DNA of 64,000 nt from Nitzschia sp. pyKryTriq1 (GCA_956465555.1 OY101115.1:3348001-3412000); one strand, 5' to 3'; numbered from the stretch's first letter, positions 10,801-20,306 are shown. Notes: generated from the letters alone by a model not told the origin. Translations and numbers: made by a program.

Positions 10801-11410
10801 ACCAGCGCAGCAACAGCCTGCTGTTCCCCCTGCTCCAGTACCTCACTACCCACCTCAAATACAGCCGGCTCCGTATCAGGGACAGCAACAACAGTACGCA
10901 AGCGTCAACCCCGCCCAACCAACGGCGGCAGCTCAGCTCTATGGTACGAACTTGCCACCACAGGCCCAGAGTCAGGCCTACCAGCAGCCCTACCCGATGC
11001 AAGGACAACCAGGGTACCCTGCGCCACCCCCACAGCACTATCCCGTGCAGGGTCAATCGGCACCGGTTTATCCACCAGCACCGCAGCAGGGTCAACCGGC
11101 ACCAGTTTATCCACCAGCACCGCAGCAGGGTCAACCGGCACCAGTTTATCCACCAGCACCGCAGCAGGTTCATCCGGCACCAGTTTATTCACCAGCACCA
11201 CAGCAGGGTCAACCGGCACCAGTTTATTCACCAGCACAGCAGGGCTTTCCCCCGCAACAGTACCCGCAACAGCAGTATTACCCTCAACAAGGTGCCCCGC
11301 AACAACCGCACCCTCACCCACAGCAACAGCAGGGCTACCCCCCTGCCCAACCGCAAGGGCAAACTCAGCCGCAGAAACCCAACGTGTCACAGTTCGATCC
11401 TTTCAAATAG
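7865..11410 (+). CDS. DENN-domain Rab GEF fused to an ENTH/ANTH-like domain and a DPF/NPF tail
   Basis: Three exons, 7865-8325, 8427-10290 and 10388-11410, give 1115 aa; intron 2 has a TACTAAC branch site at 10352-10358. Residues 1-150 are a uDENN region. About 250-340 is the cDENN core (LLRVLGVQNTLRLLSALLSE, then ILLVSCSPTRLAQCARS and PYLIGML). About 510-585 is dDENN-like (FFLSMFGNMRWYL ... FCQTQMLEEFAKSR). DENN modules are exchange factors for Rab GTPases. Residues about 628-765 read as an ENTH/ANTH-type helical domain (LQILRNLLYHGPLSAIAEA, DKIRVMKFY, VAHQVYNLLVDRAKLYAIRRL), a fold that binds phosphoinositides in clathrin adaptors. The tail, 780-1115, is Pro/Gln/Ala-rich with DLLGL, SDPFG, NPFES, a tandem repeat and a terminal FDPFK; DPF and NPF motifs bind AP2/EH-domain proteins. 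This suggests one protein coupling Rab activation to coat assembly (inference). The ENTH/ANTH call is less certain than DENN. Confidence 0.85.
11051..11242 (+). repeat. 39-bp in-frame tandem repeat, five units
   Basis: Five consecutive units of 39, 39, 39, 39 and 36 bp, each encoding a variant of GQPAPVYPPAPQQ, lie in the last exon of the DENN gene. Units 2 and 3 are nearly identical at the DNA level, which indicates recent expansion by slippage or unequal exchange. Copy number is likely to vary between alleles. Confidence 0.9.
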
Positions 11411-12397
11411 ATATAAAAGTCTACTCTAGCTAGTGTCCAATTCGTTTTCCTTACAACTTATTCCTCATGAAATAGAAAAGGCAACAACAATATCGCGAGG
11501 AACCATGTTTCAAGACCTTGCCATGTTTGACCAGCCCGGTTCCCCGAAGACAGCTTCCATGTGTTTTAAACCTCGAAAGCAGTGGTGGGTCCCCAGTCCC
11601 ATTATAGGGAACTTGCAAGCTTGGAAAGTACTGCCTAAAGTCTTCCTATTCAACAATTCTAGTGTGATTTATTCTCCATGTGAAAAGTTCCATTGTACTA
11701 GGGAAATCAACATCGGTGCAGTTGAACACTGGCTGGGGAGTATGCCAAGCAGGGGGAAGATACGCGCACCCGTTAACATCGATGCACAATGGGTAGGAAG
11801 TGTAATACCGGTCCCAACAGTTCTCACAAGTGAATATGCATACGGAATCGTAGGCCGCATCTCGCACGTAAATGTGTAGGCAAAGGGAAGTGAAATCGAA
11901 ATGCACATCATACCGGTCACTAGATTGGAATTTCATACAGACATCATAAGTATTCGTGGCTGCAACGAACAGATCTGCAGCTGTACGAACATGTCAGAGG
12001 GAGCTACAGTATGTACAAGGATTGTATTTGGGTTGGGGGGGGGGGGGGCGAGTGGGCGCCATGTGGCCATGTAGTGGCCATGGTGAATGGGAATGGTGAA
12101 GAGTTCGCATTTTCCTAAAAAGGCGAACTTCAAACTGATGATGAGAACTTCTTTGTCTTGCTTCGCATGTTCAAACATGGAAGGCAATGCCAATGCCGTG
12201 CCGGCGCTTGGCTCTTGTTCTGTCCGTGGCGAGTGCACATCAAGTAGAGCACACGTAACTTTTGTACCGGAATGAAATTTGTCTCCCCCAACACGAACCA
12301 CCACGCGAACGCCATCATCGCCATTATATTCCAAACATCATCAAAAACCATCACATCAATCAATCCATCATTACCCATCAAATCAAATAATTTCGAA
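11411..12397. other. intergenic region, no gene recognised
   Basis: Contains the 3' flank of the DENN gene, a poly-G run at about 12037-12048 and an AT-rich leader before the next gene. A 148-codon open frame at 11433-11879 (+) and overlapping frames on the other strand have no family resemblance, no repeated domains and ordinary spacer composition, so I do not call them genes. Confidence 0.5.
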
Positions 12398-12910
12398 ATG
12401 GGAAAGAAGATCGAGAACAAATCATCGACGATAGTCAACACTGAAAGTTACACTTTCTACCCACGATACAAGAAGACAATAATGGGAGGTCCACTCGAAG
12501 AGGAACGCGATGAGCCATCGATCTGCTCAGAATCTGAACTAGACGCCTTTGGAGAGAGCATGCGTTCGTTTTCAGAGCCCAAACACCATCGAAAGTCGGT
12601 AAGCTTTGGTGACTTGCTTATCCGTACTCATCAAGTAGTGCTTGGTGAACACCCCTTTTGTCAGTCTGGCTGTCCTTTAGAGCTTGGCTGGGCCCATGAT
12701 GAAGGGAAGATAGTATCTGTGGACGAGTTTGAACTGCAACGAGGACCAAGCAAGCCTCGATCAGAGCTTCGCACGACGCGACAGGAACGACGAGAGATAT
12801 TACTGAAAACAACCTCAGAACGAGACTTAAAGATTCACGACCGGAAACTTCGAAGAAACAGCCGCAACGCGGATGACCTTCAAGCCTTTTTTCAACAACT
12901 CGAGCTATAG
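12398..12910 (+). CDS. diatom-type orphan protein with VSFGD...LGEHPFC..GCPLELGW core
   Basis: Single exon. I chose the ATG at 12398 (MGKKIENKS), giving 170 aa; an in-frame ATG at 12272 would add 42 low-complexity residues. The centre, about residues 65-125, reads KSVSFGDLLIRTHQVVLGEH, then PFCQSGCPLELGW, then VDEFELQR, followed by a basic helical tail with LRTTRQERREILL and RKLRRNSRN. I recognise this arrangement (beta-strand VSF, LG.HP.C..G.P..LGW, then .DE(Y/F)E..R and R..R...L) from many unannotated diatom genes, but I know no function. There is no signal peptide or membrane segment, and the basic tail would suit a nuclear or cytosolic protein. Confidence 0.65.
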   Translation: MGKKIENKSSTIVNTESYTFYPRYKKTIMGGPLEEERDEPSICSESELDAFGESMRSFSEPKHHRKSVSFGDLLIRTHQVVLGEHPFCQSGCPLELGWAHDEGKIVSVDEFELQRGPSKPRSELRTTRQERREILLKTTSERDLKIHDRKLRRNSRNADDLQAFFQQLEL

Positions 12911-13098
12911 TTCAAGCTGCGAGATCTGTTAGTCTACAGTACTCGTACCAGCTTAGGATAAGAGTTCACATTTACTTGAAGCGAACTCGACCATTTCTAT
13001 TCTAATTTTGATTACTTCTTTTACTTTTACTAGATACGTAGTGGTACTCCTACTGTAGTCTATCTATCTTCATGTAGCCCTCTGTCGGAGGAGAGACT

Positions 13099-13124
13099 AC
13101 CGGTACCTGGTACCAGGTACCGGT
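13099..13124. repeat. perfect 26-bp GTAC palindrome
   Basis: The sequence starts ACCGGTACCTGG and is exactly its own reverse complement over 26 bases, with the axis in the central GGTACC. It belongs to the GTAC-rich class scattered through the intergenic DNA of this window. Confidence 0.95.
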
Positions 13125-13261
13125 CCCGTATGGAATAATACCGTAAGACTACTGCAGCCGTGATGCGAGATTGTTCAGGACCTCGTAATGTAGTCTTCCA
13201 GAGTCAATACTCTAATGTGCTCGTAGAGCAGACGAATTGACTATCACTCTACTACTACTAC

Positions 13262-13281
13262 TAGAGAGACTAGTCTCTCTA
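13262..13281. repeat. perfect 20-bp palindrome TAGAGAGACT|AGTCTCTCTA
   Basis: Exact self-complementarity over 20 bases, centred on CTAG. It lies 20 bp left of the 13303-13330 hairpin, so three strong inverted repeats fall within about 230 bp. Confidence 0.95.
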
Positions 13282-13302
13282 CTCTCTACCGGTAGAATAC
13301 AA

Positions 13303-13330
13303 GTAGAGAGTTGTCGAGACAACTCTCTAC
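13303..13330. repeat. 13-bp inverted repeat with 2-nt spacer
   Basis: Arms GTAGAGAGTTGTC and GACAACTCTCTAC flank GA. As RNA or single-stranded DNA this would form a very tight hairpin. No T-run follows, and it is not at a gene end, so I do not call it a terminator. Confidence 0.9.
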
Positions 13331-13838
13331 TTACTACAGTACCTGTACCGTAGCAGCAGGCTGAGGCGGCGGCGGAGGAAGAGGAGTCGAATAATACGAT
13401 TAGCCGCCGAAAATGAGGAGAAGGAAAAAGTTCCCAACCGACGAAACGGAGTAGGCGGGAGCGCGCCGGCAACTTCAACATATTCTGTTATTGAACATCG
13501 GTCATCAACCGGCGCGCTCGCGCGTGTCGTCCGTTCTCGCGCTCTCGCTCATCGACGGTACAGTACTTGTACAGTAACTCGTGCCGGTACGTAGCGCAGA
13601 CCTCTCCCTCCGAGCTCCACGAAAAAGCGAAGCGACCGATACCGGTAGAGTTACATTTCTGTACCGGTACCTGGTACAGCACATGCAGCGAAGCCACAAT
13701 GAAAAAGCCAAAAGCAAGAAGCAAGTCTGTAACTGGATACCACAAGTCACAAGGGTTGCCGTTGATTACTTTACACTTTAGTACTTTACAATTTGAAACC
13801 GAGGGGACAAAATTTTCTTTACAGTTCATAAAATTCAG

Positions 13839-15803
13839 ATGACCGACAATCAAGAAGAAACGGTGTGTACCAGGGTACTACAGTATGTACTATCCCAATG
13901 CCCCATGCCCAATGCCACGGCGGTCTGAGAGGAATCATCATCTCTGTGAAACTAACAACGTATCCATTTTCTTCTGTATTGTATTGTCAATCTTCAGGGG
14001 AAGTCCAAGCATGCCAATCGTCATATTAGCAAATTCTTGGAGTTGACAGCCCTCAACGAGGAAGACGTTCACAATCCTGTGCAATTGATTCGAGACGGGC
14101 GCCGCTTATCCGCGCAACGGCTGTTGCGTAACCAAGACTTGACATTGACGAAACCGATATTAGTACATGACACAGCGCGATCGATCGGAATGAAAATGCT
14201 GGCGTTTCCCCGAGGTCGACAAGTAACAGTCCGAGATGTAGCAGACCTATTGGGACACCAGTACCCCGTGCACGTTATTGATGTAGAGCACCAGGAAGAG
14301 TTGGAAGGCTGGACATTGGCGGATTTGGTGGACTATTTTGAAGATGAGGAGCGGCTTCTGCTTCAGCATCAGGAAGAGTTCCTAGCAACTCAAGAACACA
14401 ACAATGCTGCTGGATCCAAGCGACGACGACGAAAGGCTGCTGAGAAGTGTATGGACATGACCAATCGGCAACGACCCCGCGTTTTGAATCAAATTTCCCT
14501 TGAGTTCTCCAAGACTGCACTTAGTGAGAAAATCTTGTCTCCAGAGTTTGTCCGGGAGATAGATTGGATTGACCATGCCTGGCCTAGAAAAAGGAATCCC
14601 GACGGGACATTGGCGAGACCTGTGGACGAAGTGTACCCAAATGTGCAATACTATTGCTTGACGTCAGCTGCCGGATGCTACACCGATTTTCATTTAGACT
14701 TTGGTGGGACGTCAGTTTGGTACCATGTTCTCAATGGAGAAAAGGTCTTCTGCCTCATTCCACCCACAGAAGAGAACTTGGCGATTTACGAGGAGTGGCT
14801 GTGTAACCCCGATCAAGCTTCAATATTCTTGCCCGATCTTATACCAAATCATAAAGAAAATGTCCTTCGAATTTCCTTGAAAGAATCACAAACCTTGGTA
14901 ATTCCAACGGCATGGATTCACGCAGTATATACACCCTCGGATTCTTTGGTCATCGGTGGGAATTTCATGCACGGTCAAGATATCCCATTGCAGCTAGAAG
15001 TACATTGCATTGAAAGCCGGACTCGAGTGCAGGAAAAGTTTCGATTCCCTTTCTTCCTCCCATTGAATTTCTATGCAGGGGGCTATTACTTGCACAAACT
15101 TCGCAAGGGAAAAATTTCACAGCGGGAGGTGGAGGGGCTTGGAGAACTAGTGGACGCTTTGGACGAATGGTGGAAGCTCCATGCCCACTCTCAGTCACAA
15201 CTGCAAACTGGGCCGACAGTCGTCAATGCTGCTGCCGAATGCGCGAGGAAGAATGGGTGCAGTTCTGTGGAAGAATTCCTCGGCGAGCTTCGCAAAGAAC
15301 GTCAACGAGTAATGAAGGAGGGTATTGCGCCAAATCCCATTGCCCCCGTGAAATCGGAGGCTGGCACGGTGACTTCGACACCCCTCAAATCATCCACCTT
15401 GTCGCCCACGAAACCCAAGCTTCGACTGTCCTTGAAAGGAAACACCTTACTAGCCCCTACACCTCCCAAGCCGGATCCAAACCCGTCTACGGTACCAGCG
15501 GAAACTGAAGGGGACACCAAATCAGGGTCGGCCAGCAAATTCCGAATTGTCGTATCGTCCTCGAAATGGAACGCTTCGGTACCAGCCAAACAAAAGCGAC
15601 CCCGGGAAGACACGGAGTGGATTGATGATGGCTTGACAATGGAGGATGAATGGATGCCTGCAAAGGAGACGAAGAGTAAACGAAAAAGTGGCACCGCACC
15701 CAACCCCCGTCAGGGAAACGCTGCAAACGCCAATACTGCCCCTCCGCGATCTCAGCCCAAACCGTCGACTTCTCGTCAACGCCTCATGAAAAGGTTTCGC
15801 TAA
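13839..15803 (+). CDS. JmjC-domain histone demethylase, KDM2/KDM7-like
   Basis: The main exon is 13998-15803. A short first exon, 13839-13862 (MTDNQEET), joined through a 135-nt intron (GTGTGT ... TTCAG) gives 609 aa; the first exon is tentative, since the main exon has no in-frame ATG near its start. Residues about 220-350 form the JmjC fold: YTDFHLDFGGTSVWYHVLNGEK contains the HxD Fe(II) ligands and the Lys for 2-oxoglutarate, and WIHAVYTP supplies the distal His. The following helical region (GGYYLHKLRKG) matches KDM2/KDM7-type enzymes, which demethylate histone lysines in the nucleus. No PHD or CXXC finger is visible upstream, unlike animal KDM2/7. The last 150 residues are Lys/Pro/Ser-rich with KRPRED and a basic C-terminus that could act as a nuclear localisation signal. 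The active site looks complete. Confidence 0.85.
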
Positions 15804-15882
15804 GGCAAACGACAATGCTGGGGTTAAAGTAGTTACATAATTTGGGGATAAATTCAGCTATTTCGCTGGGAGTCATCGCTAG

Positions 15883-17823
15883 CTAGCTAGAACCAATCTC
15901 GCTTAGATCATTTTCATCGCCCTCGGTTTTTGCTTCGTCCTCAGACGCAAGATGCACAAATGGCATTTTCTTGGGTTGCGGTGGCGAGATCAAGGAGCTG
16001 CCGTCAGGCGTTGTTGGTGGTGGAGCCGGTGGTGCCAAGAGCTGTACATCAGGATCCGGTGCTACGGCCGCCAATGCACTTTGAGTCAAATCAGCGGAAG
16101 GATTGCCGGATTTCAGAATTCCCAGCGCCGCCGCAGCCTCTTGCAGTTTCGCAATGGCCAATCCCTCGGCGTCTGGTGACGAATTGCTTGCCAGCCACTC
16201 AAGACAACCTTGGCGCTCCTCAAAGCCCACCGCAAATAGCAAATCCTTCCCGCCGGAAACCGCCTCTACTTTTTGAAAACTTTCATTAGTGGTAAAAATC
16301 TTGCGATAGCGCGGATTTCTTGGATTTCCAGTCAAGTTGATGATGTAAAGATACAAGAGTTGAGAACCCACTCGTAATGTGGTAGCATCATTTTCCTGCG
16401 CCATTTTCCGCACGGCTTGGCGCAGCGTGAGAGTACCAGTACTCGGAACAATACTATCTATACCTTTCTCGTTCAGTGCTGGTTCCCCGGGGAGCTTGAC
16501 AGGTGAGGTGGAAAAACTCAAGGCTTCTGCCGGTTTTGGTGGTGAGTGCGTACTCGGCGATGGCACTGGCACCGGTAGAGACTTTGTCTTTGATGGATGG
16601 GAAGCACAAGAGCTCTGTATCGAGTCGACACACTCTTCGAGTTTAGACAAGAGAGCCTCAAGTTGACTTTCCCAATCTTTCATGTTTCCGTTAGAATTTC
16701 CACTTTGGCCTTGAAGATTCCGAAGTTCGCGAAGCTCGCTCTTGATCTCGAGGAGCTGTGCCCATAACAGTAGACCGTCGGATGCTCTTCTCGGTTCGTC
16801 ATCACTTCTAGAAACAGCACTCGAAGCTCGCAGCAACTCCATGGAATGATTGGTGATGGATGTCCCTTGACTGGAGAGTTTCTGGAGTATTTTTTCCTGC
16901 AAAGAAACATGCGCTTTCATACTCTCGGATATGGACTGTACTTCTTGCAAGAGTTTTTCTTGTGCCTCTGGAACCGAGTGACTTTCATCCATCTCCTCTT
17001 CATCAGTAGTATATTCAATTTGATCCTCGTCGTCCTCGTCTTCATTGCCGCCTATTTCATCCTCATCATCAACAACAACCTCGTCGTCGTCGTAACTACC
17101 TCGATCCTCGGCTCGACGGTTACGCAAAATCAAACGTTGGTGTTGTTGTTGTTGTTGTTGTTGTTGTTTCATCTCTTCTTCTTGTAGTGCTGGAGGCGGC
17201 AGCAGTTGAAAATCCCCTCCATTCAACCAACGTGCCGCAGCTGCCGCCGTTAAGCCCACAAACCCACCTAGAGCCACCAGGGAAACTCCTTGAAGAAAGG
17301 GACCTGGCCCATCCTCCTCTTCATATCGAGGGGGGTAGGGCGATGAATAGGGTGCACTGTTTGTGGTACGATATGGATCCTGGGGAGGATACTGAAGAGG
17401 GGGATTCAAATACGGATTGGTGGACGAGGCTGGATGCTGCGGTTGTAAATTATTGGCTGGCGCGATAGGAACTGGAGGAGGAGGAGGATTCGATACTGGC
17501 GACGCGTTCGTGGATGCAAGATGCTGCTGCTGCTGCTGCTGACCAGGATCTTCCTCGACGGCGGGTTTCTCTTCCAAAATGCGATCCCACGCTTTGTGAA
17601 TCTGCGCATCCGTCACTCCCTTTTCATAAAGGTATTGTTGTTTTTGTTCCATGGGGATGTCTCGAAGCGATGGATGCTTCCAGAAGCGAAGGGCCTTGGC
17701 AATATTGGCTTCATCCTCGTCGTTATCACTCTTTCCTTCGACGTCGTGTTGACGTAACTGTTCGCTGTGGATTGGCGGTGACAAGGTGGCAGGCCCTTCG
17801 GCAGATGACGACTCCTTGCTCAT
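15883..17823 (-). CDS. PEX14: PEX14 peroxisomal docking protein with a C-terminal PUB domain
   Basis: Single exon, 646 aa, ATG at 17823. Residues 40-86 match the PEX14 N-terminal domain that binds the PEX5 receptor (ALRFWKHPSLRDIPMEQKQQ, then YLYEKGVTDAQIHKAWDRIL). A Pro/Gln/Ser linker follows, then one hydrophobic segment at about 178-200 (GVSLVALGGFVGLTAAAAARWL), a polyQ tract (CAA repeats at about 17138-17169), an acidic stretch and a coiled coil at about 270-385, all as in PEX14. Residues about 465-560 are not PEX14-like: TLRQAVRKMAQENDATTLRV, LYIINLTGNPRNPRYRKIF, TNESF and LLFAVGFEE match the PUB domain, a fold that binds the C-terminal tail of Cdc48/p97. The fusion would place a Cdc48 docking site on the peroxisomal import pore (inference). 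It is divergent from COQ4. Confidence 0.85.
   Translation of the reverse strand: MSKESSSAEGPATLSPPIHSEQLRQHDVEGKSDNDEDEANIAKALRFWKHPSLRDIPMEQKQQYLYEKGVTDAQIHKAWDRILEEKPAVEEDPGQQQQQQHLASTNASPVSNPPPPPVPIAPANNLQPQHPASSTNPYLNPPLQYPPQDPYRTTNSAPYSSPYPPRYEEEDGPGPFLQGVSLVALGGFVGLTAAAAARWLNGGDFQLLPPPALQEEEMKQQQQQQQQHQRLILRNRRAEDRGSYDDDEVVVDDEDEIGGNEDEDDEDQIEYTTDEEEMDESHSVPEAQEKLLQEVQSISESMKAHVSLQEKILQKLSSQGTSITNHSMELLRASSAVSRSDDEPRRASDGLLLWAQLLEIKSELRELRNLQGQSGNSNGNMKDWESQLEALLSKLEECVDSIQSSCASHPSKTKSLPVPVPSPSTHSPPKPAEALSFSTSPVKLPGEPALNEKGIDSIVPSTGTLTLRQAVRKMAQENDATTLRVGSQLLYLYIINLTGNPRNPRYRKIFTTNESFQKVEAVSGGKDLLFAVGFEERQGCLEWLASNSSPDAEGLAIAKLQEAAAALGILKSGNPSADLTQSALAAVAPDPDVQLLAPPAPPPTTPDGSSLISPPQPKKMPFVHLASEDEAKTEGDENDLSEIGSS
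17138..17169. repeat. CAA/TTG trinucleotide tract (polyQ)
   Basis: GTT/TTG repeats on the plus strand encode a Gln run in PEX14 on the minus strand. A second, shorter Gln run is encoded at about 17520-17541. Confidence 0.8.
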
Positions 17824-18294
17824 TGTGCCCTTCGACTTGTGATTTTACTTGCTTGTGTGAGTCTTCTCTCTCTCTCTCTCACACACACACACACTAGCTC
17901 TTCTACTGGCTAGTAGGTCTATTAGTATGATGAGGGCCGTTGAGATGAATTATGTCAAGGGAAGAAAGGATTACTCTACTCGTACCGGTAGCAAGCAAGT
18001 AGCGCAGGAAAAAAAATAACAGCATCAACTCTCAACGCCGCCTTCCTCGAACGTCGCATCGATCAACGCGATCAATGACGCTTCGCTTTTTGATCCTGCG
18101 GGTCGAACCGCGAAAAGTTCGCGCGCAACAATAAGGGGCGGCGGCGACCCGGGGTGCGATGAGGAACGAACGAATGTGACGAAAACTCAGATTTCAGGCT
18201 CTGTTCGTTATGTATTATCGTTTACTTGCTGCTTTGCTCCCATACCAGTCTAATCTGCTCCACTACACTGCCACCAGCATCAACATATTCGAGC
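17824..18294. other. divergent promoter region, PEX14 / COQ4, with TC/AC microsatellite
   Basis: 471 nt between divergent start codons. A (TC)n(AC)n dinucleotide tract lies at about 17864-17894, close to the PEX14 start. GC-rich DNA with CGCG runs lies at 18040-18160. No specific element assigned. Confidence 0.5.
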
Positions 18295-19294
18295 ATGTGG
18301 AAATGTATTCAGTCATCGCTGCCATCGAGAGCCACGGCTGGTACTAGAAGCATTCTCCGGCGATGCCAAGAGCAATGTGTCAATCGGATTTTTTCTTTTG
18401 CCAATCATGCCTTCTCCACGGCGTCCACGGACGAGCCGTTCTATGGAAGGCCACGAGTGCCCCAATCCAAGCAACCACGTTCCATCCAAAATCGACTAGC
18501 TGTCGCGATTCATTATGCGACCACCGCCTTTTCCGACCCCACACGAGCGGATGCCGTGGCGGCCTTGGGAGAGATTACGGGTCCTGTCACCCTCCGACGA
18601 CTCGCTCAACAAATGAGACAGAATCCCGTCGGGAAACGGATTTTGCAAGATCGACCAGTGGTCAGCAAAGCCACGATTCCATACGAGAAATTTATTGCAG
18701 AAGCACCGAAAGACCATGTAAACCACCCCGATGTGACCTTTGGACAAGCCTATGGATTCTTTTTGAATTCGCATGAATTTGATCCCGATGAACGAGATGA
18801 CGTTCGATTTGTGGAAGACGAAGAACTCGCCTACATTATGCTACGGTATCGGCAGGTACGTCATTATTTTACATTACATTTTGAGAATCGATCAAAACTC
18901 TATCTTTTCATGGTGCGTGTGTCATAGTAGCACCGACTCACCTATCGGTATTTGGAATACTCAACTTCTTCTTGGATACTACCAGTGCCATGACTACTGG
19001 CATACTCTCACTGGTCTACCACCGACGGTATTGGGAGAACTAGGACTGAAATGGTTGGAACTCTTCCAGACTGGATTGCCCATTGCCGCCTTGTCGTCGA
19101 CAGTAGGTTCATTGCGACTGGATCCCGACGAACGAGAGATATTGCTAGAGCAGTATCTGCCCTGGGCGTTGGAGCAGAGTCGCAACATGACAACCTCTTT
19201 GTTGAATGTCTACTACGAGGAAGAGTTTGATACGCCATTGATCGAGTTGAGAGAACGATTGAACATTCAACCAGCACCGGAAGTGGCGAAGTAA
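18295..19294 (+). CDS. COQ4: ubiquinone biosynthesis protein COQ4
   Basis: Two exons, 18295-18855 and 18986-19294 (130-nt intron, donor AG|GTACGT, acceptor ACCAG), give 289 aa. I chose the ATG at 18295 because the frame further upstream lacks ATG. The N-terminus (MWKCIQSSLPSRATAGTRS ... FSTAS) is rich in Arg/Ser and free of acidic residues, a mitochondrial presequence. The body matches COQ4 (NRLAVAIHYATTAFSDPTRA, DAVAALGEITGP, LRRLAQQM). The metal-binding motif HDxxH-x11-E is intact as HDYWH...E in LTGLPPTVLGELGLKWLE, directly after the intron. COQ4 acts in coenzyme Q ring modification within the CoQ synthome of the inner mitochondrial membrane. Divergent neighbour of PEX14. Confidence 0.93.
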
Positions 19295-20306
19295 TAAAAC
19301 AACTCCACGGATCAAGAAATAGCTACGAGTAGCAGTTGTTCGTCTCGACTTCTCTGCTCTGCGAGTTCGTACAGTACGAGTAGCACACTCTAGCTCTAGA
19401 GTAGACAATGGCTTTTCTAGTAAACGAAACATGTAAATAAACATTAGAAGGATGGAAAGTTCTTGGATCTCTAGAGCCATACTTCACCATATGGAAAGAT
19501 ATCAGTGAGCCGCTTGGCAAGACGACGTCAAGATTGCCTCCACTTCTGCTGCGTAGACTACATACTTGCTCCATAATGTGGTATCCAACGGCTCTGCAGC
19601 TTCGCCGCAACGGAAATGGCGGGAAGAATTTAGCATGGTATTTAGAGGGTTTCTCGCGCACCGTCATGGTACACACATGAAGATCGCCATGATATCTGGC
19701 AGTTTCAACGGGGGCACGTAAGCTTCGCTGAATTTAGCCAAATCGGCTCCCTAAGTATTCTCAAAACTCTATTATTGCCCTACTTCTCGCTCCGCTCTCA
19801 CACACACATCCGTTTCTAAACTTTTCTATCCGTTGAACCGACATCATTCCATTCTTTAGCGAATGATTGCATCCAACACAAAACACGAAACACAAAACAC
19901 AAAACACAAACACTGGAAGCACATTGAAAAATTTGGAACAACACAGTCCTTTAGCAGAAAATTTCACTAACGGTCTTTCACTTTGGAGACAGCAGCCTTC
20001 CTGTGTTAACATTTGTTCAAAACGGTGAGTGTTATCGGAAGTGCGAGTTGACAGGATGCGCGATCCCTTTTCCCGGGTCGAAGACAAGAATCATCTTCGG
20101 TTGCGCTTCTTTTTGCTTAAAAAGAGAATGGTTCCGACAGCGGAAGTGATAGGCTAAGGAATTTTGTTTACATATAAGAATCGTCTTCTCCGTTTCTCCC
20201 TCATTCTCACCAACTTCCCTCGAATGTCAGAAAGACCCGCCCAGAAGAAGTTATCCAAAACAATCCGCTGCCGCCCATCCAGATACAAACTAAATCCTCT
20301 GTTGCC
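19295..20306. other. intergenic region, no gene recognised
   Basis: AT-rich spacer with GTACGAGTAGCAC units near 19375 and an (AACAC)n-like microsatellite at about 19875-19915. Open frames on the minus strand at 19323-19676 and 19761-20087 have no family resemblance and overlap the repeat, so they are not called. Confidence 0.5.

Larger units (their letters stand above)
12911..13838. other. intergenic region dense in perfect palindromes
   Basis: No gene recognised. It contains a perfect 26-bp palindrome at 13099-13124, a perfect 20-bp palindrome at 13262-13281 and a 13-bp-arm hairpin at 13303-13330, plus further GTAC units at 13560-13680. See the separate repeat entries. Confidence 0.6.

Noticed and set aside
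10772-11390. Long alternative frames opposite and beside the DENN tail
   Set aside because: They arise from the 39-bp repeat; the plus frame is continuous with the spliced DENN protein and ends in FDPFK.
11433-11879. 148-codon plus-strand frame after the DENN gene
   Set aside because: No recognisable domain, an opposing open frame of similar quality, and spacer-like composition.
13303-13330. Hairpin considered as a transcription terminator
   Set aside because: No U-run, not at a gene end, and intrinsic terminators do not apply to nuclear polymerase II genes.
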